This document shows positions 23,537-31,563 of a DNA stretch of 64,000 nt, piece by piece. Source of the stretch: Fidelibacterota bacterium (GTDB taxonomy: Bacteria > Fidelibacterota > UBA8477 > JABMPR01). Within the stretch, counting starts at the first letter, position 1. Each line of letters opens with the position of its first letter. The stretch lies in contig JABHBL010000096.1 of NCBI GenBank assembly GCA_018673925.1, forward strand, positions 20,071-84,070, written 5' to 3'. The translations under genes and the position numbers were made by a program. The notes under the pieces were generated by a model that did no database searches, had not been told where the DNA came from, and saw only the letters and a program-made list of their open reading frames with translations.

Positions 23537-26395
23537 ATGAAAAGATCGTGGATAGAAAAATTTGCCGAGGGTATCCGACTCATTCCGAGGATTTCTCAGC
23601 ACGAAGATGCCTCTGAAGCATATGCTCTGGAGGGACCGCGTCCCCTCTACAAATATCCTAAACCAGAAGAATGGGATAATTTTGTAGAGCTGGATCCTCA
23701 AGCCTGGCCAGTGAAAAAGGAACGTCGATATAGCATCGTTCCCACGACCTGCTTTAACTGTGAATCTGCCTGTGGCTTGCTAGCCTATATTGATAAAGGT
23801 GATGATAAAATCCGCAAATTCGAGGGAAACCCTCATCATCCAGGCTCGCGTGGAAGAAATTGCGCCAAAGGTCCAGCCACCATCAATCAGGTCAAGGACA
23901 CCGAACGCATTCTTTATCCCCTCAAGCGAGTGGGTGAACGTGGAGCTGGTGACTGGGAACAGATCTCCTGGGATCAGGCTCTTGATGAAATCGGTGCCAA
24001 AATCCAAAAATCTTTAAAGGCAGAACGACGAGATAAAGTGGTTTACCATGTGGGTCGACCTGGTCATGAAGGTTACATGGAACGTGTTCTAAAGGCCTGG
24101 GGTGTGGATGGTCACAACTCCCATACCAATATTTGTTCAGCAGGAGCTAGAGCAGGATATGCCATGTGGCATAAATATGATCGACCTTCACCAGATCATA
24201 CCAATGCCAAGGTGATTCTCCTGGCCAGCTCTCACCTGGAAACCGGTCATTATTTTAATCCACATGCTCAACGCATCATGGAAGGCAAGATGAAGGGTGC
24301 CAAGCTTATTGTCATGGATCCCCGTCTCTCAAATACAGCCTCCCACGCTGATTATTGGATGCCAACCTATCCAGGGTCTGAAGCCGCTGTTTTTCTGGCA
24401 ATGGCCAAGATCATCCTGGAAGAGGGTCTCTATGATAGAGAATACATTGAAACCTGGGTAAATTGGGATGAGTATCTGAAAGCAGTTCACCCCGATGCAC
24501 CGCACACTTTTGAAACCTTTATTGAAAAAACCATTGAAGCTTATGCTGAATTCACACCAGAATATGCAGCAAAGGAAGCAGGGATTGAAGCTTCACAGAT
24601 TGTAGAAGTTGCCCATGTTGTGGCCTCAGCAGGATCACAGCTTTCCACCCATGTCTGGCGTGGTGCTTCCATTGGTAATCTTGGTGGCTGGCAAGTCTCA
24701 CGGACGCTGCATTTTCTGAATGTTCTGACAGGCTCAGTGGGAACCCCTGGTGGAACCTCGCCCAGTGCCTGGAATAAATTTCACCCTGAATTCTTTGATG
24801 TGCCCCCAGGTCCTCCGGTCTGGAACGAGCTACATTTTCCCAAGGAATACACCCTGAATCATTTTGAAATGAGTCAGATTCTACCTCACCTCATCAAAGA
24901 TGGTCGAGGTTCAATGGATGTGTATTTCACAAGAGTATTTAATCCTGTCTGGACCTATCCAGATGGTTTTTCATGGATTGAAATGCTTTCTAACCATGAA
25001 TCCGTTGGTTGTCATATTGCTCTCACTCCTACCTGGAATGAAACGGCCTTTTTTGCCGATTATGTCTTACCCATGGGTCATGGACCTGAGCGTCATGATA
25101 TCAATTCATATGAAACCCATTCCGGGATGTGGATCGCCTTCCGTCAACCCGTATTGCGGGAAAAGGCGCGACGTGATGGTAAAGAAGTCAAATTCACCTA
25201 TGAAGTGAATCCTGGTGAAGTTTGGGAAGAGGATGAATTCTGGATTGAATTATCCTGGCGGATCGATAAGGATGATGATCTGGGGATCCGCAAACACTTC
25301 ATGAGTCCCTACCGTGACGGTGAAAAAATAACCATTGATGAGTATTACCAGTACATTTTTGAACACACTGAAGGTCTCAAAGAAACTGCCGCAGAAGAAG
25401 GTCTCACAGCGCTCGATTATATGCGCAAGTATGGTGCCTTTAATGTGGTTCCAAGTCTGTACTCAAAGAACAAGACTGAAATGTCAACCGAAGCTCAGTC
25501 AGGAACCACTGTTAATGAAAATGGCAGTGTGTATAAAGATGGTGAGATTGTAGGTGTTGAAGACAAGGGCGTCAAATACAGCGGCTTCCCCACACCTTCA
25601 AAGAAGCAGGAATTCTATTCTCAGACCACAGCTGATTTTGGTTATCCTGATCAAGCTATTCCTGGTTATATCAAATCCCATGTCCACCGCGATCATATGG
25701 ATGAAAGCCGTCATGAATGTGTACTTCTGCCCAACTTCAGATTACCAACCCATATCCATTCTCGTTCTGCTAATGCCAAATGGTTGACAGAAATCGCCCA
25801 TAGGAATCCTATCTGGATCAACACGCTGGATGCTGATAAGCTTGGCGTGAAAACTGGGGAGCTCTTAAAAATCGAGACAGAGATTGGCTGGTTTGTAGAC
25901 AAGGTCTGGGTCACTGAGGCCATCAAGCCCAGTGTTGTGGCTTGTTCACACCACATTGGACGCTGGCGTCGTAAACAGGATCAGGGCAATAAGTTCATGA
26001 CCAATACGGTGAACATCAGCAACGAGGGTCAAGGCAAGTGGCGCATGGAAACCACTAGAGGTGTTGAACCCTGGAAAACCAGCGATCCTGATACTCAGAG
26101 GGTTTGGTGGCGTGATGGAGGTGTTCATCAGAATATCACCCATGCTGTGCAACCTGATCCAGTATCCGGTGCCCATTGTTGGCTCCAGAAAGTGGCTATT
26201 TCCAAACCAAAAGATGGTGAAAAGTACGGTGATGTCTTTGTAGATACTGAGAAATCATTTGCTCACTTCAAAAAATGGAATGGATGGGCGAAAGAACGTG
26301 AAACGCATCCTGATGGTTTGAGAAGACCACTATGGATGGGTCGACCACTGGCACCAAGCAAGGAACTCTTTTATCTGAAAAAGGAAGAGAGTTGA
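23537..26395 (+). CDS. SoeA-like molybdopterin oxidoreductase catalytic subunit
   Basis: 952 residues of the DMSO-reductase (CISM) superfamily. The [4Fe-4S] ligands are C72, C75, C79 and C109. The molybdenum ligand is C200 in TNICSAGARAG, and the C-terminal molybdopterin dinucleotide domain starts near RHECVLLPNFRLPTHIHSRS. There is no twin-arginine signal, so the enzyme should stay in the cytoplasm. With the fused FeS/NrfD subunit this matches the cytoplasmic sulfite:quinone oxidoreductase SoeABC best; polysulfide, thiosulfate or tetrathionate reductases of the same family are alternatives. Context with TusA, DsrE2 and persulfide dioxygenase favours sulfite oxidation. Confidence 0.85.
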   Translation: MKRSWIEKFAEGIRLIPRISQHEDASEAYALEGPRPLYKYPKPEEWDNFVELDPQAWPVKKERRYSIVPTTCFNCESACGLLAYIDKGDDKIRKFEGNPHHPGSRGRNCAKGPATINQVKDTERILYPLKRVGERGAGDWEQISWDQALDEIGAKIQKSLKAERRDKVVYHVGRPGHEGYMERVLKAWGVDGHNSHTNICSAGARAGYAMWHKYDRPSPDHTNAKVILLASSHLETGHYFNPHAQRIMEGKMKGAKLIVMDPRLSNTASHADYWMPTYPGSEAAVFLAMAKIILEEGLYDREYIETWVNWDEYLKAVHPDAPHTFETFIEKTIEAYAEFTPEYAAKEAGIEASQIVEVAHVVASAGSQLSTHVWRGASIGNLGGWQVSRTLHFLNVLTGSVGTPGGTSPSAWNKFHPEFFDVPPGPPVWNELHFPKEYTLNHFEMSQILPHLIKDGRGSMDVYFTRVFNPVWTYPDGFSWIEMLSNHESVGCHIALTPTWNETAFFADYVLPMGHGPERHDINSYETHSGMWIAFRQPVLREKARRDGKEVKFTYEVNPGEVWEEDEFWIELSWRIDKDDDLGIRKHFMSPYRDGEKITIDEYYQYIFEHTEGLKETAAEEGLTALDYMRKYGAFNVVPSLYSKNKTEMSTEAQSGTTVNENGSVYKDGEIVGVEDKGVKYSGFPTPSKKQEFYSQTTADFGYPDQAIPGYIKSHVHRDHMDESRHECVLLPNFRLPTHIHSRSANAKWLTEIAHRNPIWINTLDADKLGVKTGELLKIETEIGWFVDKVWVTEAIKPSVVACSHHIGRWRRKQDQGNKFMTNTVNISNEGQGKWRMETTRGVEPWKTSDPDTQRVWWRDGGVHQNITHAVQPDPVSGAHCWLQKVAISKPKDGEKYGDVFVDTEKSFAHFKKWNGWAKERETHPDGLRRPLWMGRPLAPSKELFYLKKEES

Positions 26396-26490
26396 CCAAA
26401 TCTGAGGAACAACGATAAGTTGTTTCAATCCCATTTGCCAAAGGTCATATTGAACTTCCTCGGAATAATCCGAGACCTCAGGGGATTGTA

Positions 26491-27891
26491 GTGAATTCAT
26501 ACATTGATATCCTGTTTTGGATACGTCAGAAAAAGTGGCTGTTGATTGCCATGGTGTACGGCATGTGCATGCATCATTTCGTAACGCCCCCAACTGATCT
26601 GAATCCAGCCGCTTTTGATGCTCTTATAATCATCTCAATGGCGTTGATCCTCATTGTGACTGAACCCTTGCCCCTTCCTGCCATAGCCATGTTTATGCTA
26701 TTTATGCAGGTGGTTCTTGGGATAGATACAGCCAATAATGTGGCTTCGTCGTTTATGAACGATGCTGTATTCTTTATTATGGGTTCTCTCATGTTGGCAG
26801 TAGCCATTGTGAGTCAGGGGCTGGATAAACGGCTGGCCCTTGGGATTATCACCTTGACGGGACATAAAACCTGGCGGATTGTTGCTGGATTCACAGCGAT
26901 TTCAGCTATCCTGGCCTCGTTTATTGGCGAACATACCGTCGCAGCTATGATGATGCCGGTGGGATTAACCCTGGTGAGATATGCCCATAAGGATCCCAGA
27001 AAAGTGGCGGGATTAACTGCCGCACTACTTTTCTCAATTGCCTATGGTGCGACTATTGGATCTATTGGAACGCCCTCTGGTGGTGGCCGTAATGTAATCA
27101 TGATGAATTACTGGGCTGAATTTGGAGCTGGATCTGTGACTTACCTGGAATGGATCAAGTATGTCTATCCCATGGTATTGTTCCAAATACCATTTACAGT
27201 TATCATTCTACTCTGGACCTTTAAACCAGAACATAGCAATCTGGATAGCGCTGTACGTAAACTGGTTGTCGATGTGGCCCGGGCGGGCAAGATCAAAGGT
27301 CGCGAATGGTTAGCAATTATTCTTTTTATTCTGGTGTTTCTTGGCTGGGTCTTTCTCAGTGAGGATTTTGGATTGGGGATTATCGCTCTCCTCGGTGTTT
27401 TCCTGTATCTCTCTTTTGGATTGGTTGAATGGCAAGAACTCAACCGTAAAACCAACTGGGGTGTCATACTTCTTTTTGGCGCTGCCATTTCCATCGGTAT
27501 TCAGATGAACCAAACCGGTGCCGCAGAGTGGATTGCCCATGTCATCATTACCAATCTGGGTAGAGTTATCGATAACCCTGCAATACTTCAAGGAAGTGTC
27601 TCCGTGCTTCTCACCGGTGTTATGTCAAATATTTTGAGCAGCTCTGCCACAGTGGCTGTTGTAGGTCCTATTGTCCTTGACCTGGGTGGGGATCAAATTC
27701 TTATCGGGTTTGCTACAGCAATAGCCTCTGCCTTTGGTTATTTCACAGCCGTAGCAGCTCCAGCTTGTACCATTATCTATTCAAGCGGGCTGGTAAAATC
27801 AAAAGACTTTCTCAGAGCTGGTTGGAAAATGGGCGTTTTATCCCTTGTTAGCCTGCTTGGATTATCCTTATTATGGTGGCCACTATTATGA
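26491..27891 (+). CDS. DASS (SLC13) family anion transporter, copy 1
   Basis: 466 residues with about twelve hydrophobic segments. Family signatures are SFMNDAVFFIMGSLMLAVAI, TIGSIGTPSGGGRNVIMMNYW and, in the second half, SNILSSSATVAVVGPIV, the paired anion-binding clamshell tips of divalent anion:sodium symporters. The start is GTG after a long untranslated gap of 95 nt. At the end of the sulfur operon, sulfate or sulfite is the likely anion, with export as plausible as import. It shares about half its residues with copy 2, encoded after the stress-protein gene. Confidence 0.88.
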   Translation: MNSYIDILFWIRQKKWLLIAMVYGMCMHHFVTPPTDLNPAAFDALIIISMALILIVTEPLPLPAIAMFMLFMQVVLGIDTANNVASSFMNDAVFFIMGSLMLAVAIVSQGLDKRLALGIITLTGHKTWRIVAGFTAISAILASFIGEHTVAAMMMPVGLTLVRYAHKDPRKVAGLTAALLFSIAYGATIGSIGTPSGGGRNVIMMNYWAEFGAGSVTYLEWIKYVYPMVLFQIPFTVIILLWTFKPEHSNLDSAVRKLVVDVARAGKIKGREWLAIILFILVFLGWVFLSEDFGLGIIALLGVFLYLSFGLVEWQELNRKTNWGVILLFGAAISIGIQMNQTGAAEWIAHVIITNLGRVIDNPAILQGSVSVLLTGVMSNILSSSATVAVVGPIVLDLGGDQILIGFATAIASAFGYFTAVAAPACTIIYSSGLVKSKDFLRAGWKMGVLSLVSLLGLSLLWWPLL

Positions 27892-28808
27892 CAAACAAGA
27901 AAGTTCTATTCGACCCAAAATCTCTCAAGTTTCTCACTGCAGTAAGTAGTGCTGAATACTCAAAACCCACTTTGAAGATGGGAGCGCTCATTGCCTCTGT
28001 CTTTGATGCCAGTCATGGTGTGGTTTATGTCGGTGAAAGAGCCAGTGAATTTCATGGAAGTTCTGTTAATCTCACCCGCCAAAATTTGGACAACTGGAAT
28101 ATCATCCATCCTGGTTTGGAGGTGCTGGAATGGGCCTTACAGGAACTTAAGACACTATCTCCAGATAATGAAGAGTTGGCAAAAATTCAATTCAATCCGG
28201 ATCATGTCTATGAAGAAGATGGTCGTGTCCGTGTCATTTTACCTGATGATAAGGGCTGCCGCATCGAGCTCGTCCTTCGGGAAGGTGAGTTGGTTGATCA
28301 GTTGAGGAAGGAAATACAACTTGAGGGATATGATCTCGCCATTATTGGTGGGAGTCAGAACAAACGCCATCTCGCTCACTCCATACTCCAGTATCTACCC
28401 TCTTCTATTTTTGTACTACAAAAATTTAATCCCCGCAAGAAATATAAACTCTTGCTCCTGGTGGATGATTCAACGGCTACAGGTAAGACCATTGAGTGGG
28501 GAGCATTGATTGCCGAAAAATTGGGATGGCCTGTTCGAACTCTTACTGTTTCTAAAACTAAGCGGTTCGGAGCAGGGTATCAAGGTGCAGCAGATAAAGC
28601 CAAAGCATACTTTGATTCCAGAGGGATTGAAGTTGAACAATTTTTTCTCACTGGAGATCCTGTGAGAACTTTTGTGGAGTTTGCCGGTGATAATCATTTT
28701 GTCATCATGGGTGCCTCGACATTGAATCCTGTGAAGCAATTTCTGTTTGGAAGCAAGCCCATCAAGACACTTGAACAAACTGATGTCCCGATTCTGATCG
28801 TCCGATAA
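27888..28808 (+). CDS. Tandem-domain universal stress protein
   Basis: 306 residues from the ATG at 27888, which overlaps the transporter stop by 4 nt (ATGA). Two UspA-like domains lie at about 15-160 and 180-306. The second ends with VIMGASTLNPVKQFLFGSKPIKTL and DVPILIV, resembling the G-x2-G-x9-GS ATP-binding loop. USPs bind ATP or act as nucleotide sensors. Its place between two paralogous transporters suggests regulation of them, as USP domains do in some transporter families; this is inference. An upstream ATG at 27873 in the same frame is possible. Confidence 0.85.
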   Translation: MTNKKVLFDPKSLKFLTAVSSAEYSKPTLKMGALIASVFDASHGVVYVGERASEFHGSSVNLTRQNLDNWNIIHPGLEVLEWALQELKTLSPDNEELAKIQFNPDHVYEEDGRVRVILPDDKGCRIELVLREGELVDQLRKEIQLEGYDLAIIGGSQNKRHLAHSILQYLPSSIFVLQKFNPRKKYKLLLLVDDSTATGKTIEWGALIAEKLGWPVRTLTVSKTKRFGAGYQGAADKAKAYFDSRGIEVEQFFLTGDPVRTFVEFAGDNHFVIMGASTLNPVKQFLFGSKPIKTLEQTDVPILIVR

Positions 28809-28821
28809 CAGGACTTCTCCA

Positions 28822-30225
28822 ATGCATATCTCCGCTGACATGCTATTTTGGATCCAACAGAAACGTTGGCTCCTGATCGCACTGGCAATTGGAGCCATCC
28901 TTTATTTTTTTGTTCCACATCCTCAATCTCTTGGTCAAGATGGTTATCATATTCTCATCATCATTTTGATGACCCTCATACTTATCCTGAAAGAACCCAT
29001 ACCACTTCCAGCCATTGCGCTTCAGCTAATTTTCTGGCAAGTCATTATCGGAGGCAGCACAGCCAATGAGGTCGGTGGCTATTTTATGAACGATGCGGTT
29101 TTCTTTATCATGGGATCTCTTATGTTGGCTGTAGCCATCGTAAGTCAGGGTCTGGATAAACGACTTGCTCTGGGAATCATCCGTCTTACTGGCAACAAAA
29201 CCTGGAGAATTGTGGCTGGTTTCACCGCCATCTCGGCGATTCTTTCTAGCTTTGTTGGTCCCCATATGGTGACTGCCATGATGCTTCCTGTCGCCCTAAC
29301 ACTGATTCGATATACCTCCAAAAAGGGACAGTCAAACACAGGTCTTATTGCGGCTCTACTCTTTTCCATAGCGTATGGAGCAACCATTGGATCCATCGGA
29401 ACACCCAGTGGTGGTGGGCGCAATGTGATTATGATGAATTACTGGGCCGAATTTGGATCTGGCAGTCTTAGCTATATTGAATGGATGAAAATGGTTTACC
29501 CCATGGTACTGATTGAGATCCCCATTACAACCTTCATCATATTAAAGACCTTCCCACCTGAATTGAAGGTGTTGGATACCGCCGTTCGACATCTTTCAGT
29601 GGAAGTGGCTCATGCTGGGAAGATGTCCTGGAAAGAAATCTCCTCTCTCGGTCTATTTGCAGCTGTTCTGTATGGCTGGATCGCTTTAAGTGAAGTTTAT
29701 GGATTAGGGAGTATCGCACTAATGGGGATTTTTCTCTATTTAACCTTTGGCCTGGTTTCATGGAAGGAGCTTAGCAGAGGGGTCAACTGGGGAGTGATTC
29801 TATTATTTGGGGCGACTATATCAATTGGTGTTCAGATGAAAAATACTGGAGGAGCTGCCTGGTTGGCTGAGGGTAGTGTTAATTTTCTGCAGAATTTGAT
29901 CCCCAATATTGATACCCTGCGAGCTGTCGTTTCCGTAGGATTGAGTGGGGTGTTATCAAATCTATTGAGCAGTTCGGCAACGGTGGCAGTGGTAGGACCT
30001 GTTGTCCTTAATCTCGGGGGTGATCCTATCCTCCTTGGTCTGGCATCGGTTATATCCTCAGCCTTTGGTTATTTCACAGCGGTGGCCGCACCGGCTTGCA
30101 CCATCATTTATTCCAGTGGGCTGGTCAAAGCACCTGACTTTCTGCGCGCCGGCTGGAAGATGGCGATAATGTCCGTCATTTCCCTGGCTCTGGTGGCTCT
30201 GGTTTGGTGGCCACTTTTTCAATAG
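28822..30225 (+). CDS. DASS (SLC13) family anion transporter, copy 2
   Basis: 467 residues, collinear with copy 1 and nearly identical in key regions: FMNDAVFFIMGSLMLAVAIV, GATIGSIGTPSGGGRNVIMM, SNLLSSSATVAVVGPVVLN and the C-terminal FGYFTAVAAPACTIIYSSGL. The most divergent parts are the loops near residues 240-270 and the N-terminus. The product may form heteromers with copy 1 or differ in anion preference. It begins 13 nt after the USP stop and is the last gene before a repeat region, probably the end of the sulfur transcript. Confidence 0.88.
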   Translation: MHISADMLFWIQQKRWLLIALAIGAILYFFVPHPQSLGQDGYHILIIILMTLILILKEPIPLPAIALQLIFWQVIIGGSTANEVGGYFMNDAVFFIMGSLMLAVAIVSQGLDKRLALGIIRLTGNKTWRIVAGFTAISAILSSFVGPHMVTAMMLPVALTLIRYTSKKGQSNTGLIAALLFSIAYGATIGSIGTPSGGGRNVIMMNYWAEFGSGSLSYIEWMKMVYPMVLIEIPITTFIILKTFPPELKVLDTAVRHLSVEVAHAGKMSWKEISSLGLFAAVLYGWIALSEVYGLGSIALMGIFLYLTFGLVSWKELSRGVNWGVILLFGATISIGVQMKNTGGAAWLAEGSVNFLQNLIPNIDTLRAVVSVGLSGVLSNLLSSSATVAVVGPVVLNLGGDPILLGLASVISSAFGYFTAVAAPACTIIYSSGLVKAPDFLRAGWKMAIMSVISLALVALVWWPLFQ

Positions 30226-30262
30226 ACAATTTCCCATCAATAACACCAGAAAATTCAGTTAA

Positions 30263-30333
30263 GTCATCCCGAGCGGAGTCGAGGGAGGTGATAATTCATT
30301 TAATTGGTATCCCTCGACTCCGCTCGGGATGAC
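30263..30333. repeat. REP-like inverted repeat element, copy 1
   Basis: A perfect 24-nt inverted repeat, beginning GTCATCCCGAGCGGAGTCGA (30263-30286) and its exact complement (30310-30333), separated by 23 nt. The same arms recur at 34619-34690. Each arm is itself a hairpin with TCCC/GGGA stems around a GAGCGGAGTCGA loop. Confidence 0.9.
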
Positions 30334-30413
30334 GAATATGGCTTCCCTGGTATTCAAAATATCTGCTTTTAAAGCTGTTCGTTAATACCTGATCAAAGAG
30401 TTATCTTTCGCCT

Positions 30414-31532
30414 ATGCAAAACTATGATGTGATCGTACTGGGAGCCGGTATTAACGGTTGTGGTATTGCCGAAAAATTGGCTCAATCTGGCAAACGGGTT
30501 TTGCTCCTTGATAAGGAGGGTGTAGGTCAGGGAACTTCCTCAAAATCTTCACGGCTCATTCATGGTGGCTTACGTTATCTGGAAACAGGTCAAATTCACC
30601 TCGTCTATGAAGCGCTCCATGATCGGCAACGACTTATAACCAAATATCCGGATCTGGTGGAGCCCAGGCGGTTTATTCTACCTATATATAAAAGTAGCCC
30701 CAGACCAGCATGGATGATTAGAATTGGTTTGTGGATGTATGATCTTCTCTCTGGCTCTCGCAAAGTTGGACACTCTAAAACAGAGGATATCTCGGAATTT
30801 AAATCAGATTTTCCAGCTTTCATTGAGGACGGACTCAATTCGGTGCTCTCCTACGTTGATGCCAAGACCCATGATCGTGAATTGACTCGCAGAGTCGCCG
30901 ATGATTTTCAGAAGTTGGGGGGGACGGTCATCGTTCATTGTGAAATTCAGAGTATCAAATCAAACGATGAACACTTTGAACTGTATTCAAGTACTGGAGA
31001 TTTCTTCGCCCCCATACTGGTGAATGCCACTGGTCCCTGGCTCAATGAAGTCAACGAGAAATTTGATTTTCCCGCCCGTTTTCAAATCCGCAAAGTGAGT
31101 GGGATTCATCTGATCTTTGATGGTCTCATCGTGCCAGAGCTCATGTTTATGCAAACCAAAGAAAAAAGAATTTTCTTCATTATTCCGGAGCCTGAAAATG
31201 ACCAGACCCTCATCGGTACCACCGAACGTGAGGAAGACTGTGAGATGGATGACCTCCACGCTCAGGAAAGTGACATACAGTATTTACTGGATCAGGTGAA
31301 TGCCTATCTCAAGCCCGATCATCAATTTCAGAGGAAAGATGTACGCGATATATATATTGGTGTAAGACCTCTTGTCCGTCGTAAAGGTGACGTCACGGAT
31401 GTCAGCCGTGAATACAAACTGGATTTGCATACAAAGGGGAATACCAAATTACTCCATATTTTTGGTGGTAAACTCACCACCTACCTGTCACTGGCTGAGA
31501 GAGTGGCTGATGTGTTAAAGATCAAGAATTAG
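30414..31532 (+). CDS. GlpD-like FAD-dependent oxidoreductase (DAO family)
   Basis: 372 residues. The N-terminal Rossmann motif is VIVLGAGINGCGIAEKLA, followed by the DKEGVGQGTSSKSSRLIHGGLRYLE segment typical of glycerol-3-phosphate dehydrogenases of the GlpD/GlpA family, and YIGVRPLVRRKG near the end. Typical GlpD has about 500 residues with a C-terminal helical domain that is absent here, so this is a short member. Glycerol-3-phosphate oxidation at the membrane is plausible, but another 2-hydroxy acid or amine substrate is possible. No partner GlpK or GlpF is seen nearby. Confidence 0.8.
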   Translation: MQNYDVIVLGAGINGCGIAEKLAQSGKRVLLLDKEGVGQGTSSKSSRLIHGGLRYLETGQIHLVYEALHDRQRLITKYPDLVEPRRFILPIYKSSPRPAWMIRIGLWMYDLLSGSRKVGHSKTEDISEFKSDFPAFIEDGLNSVLSYVDAKTHDRELTRRVADDFQKLGGTVIVHCEIQSIKSNDEHFELYSSTGDFFAPILVNATGPWLNEVNEKFDFPARFQIRKVSGIHLIFDGLIVPELMFMQTKEKRIFFIIPEPENDQTLIGTTEREEDCEMDDLHAQESDIQYLLDQVNAYLKPDHQFQRKDVRDIYIGVRPLVRRKGDVTDVSREYKLDLHTKGNTKLLHIFGGKLTTYLSLAERVADVLKIKN

Positions 31533-31563
31533 TCTGTTTATATAACCTGCTGAAGGGGGCTTT

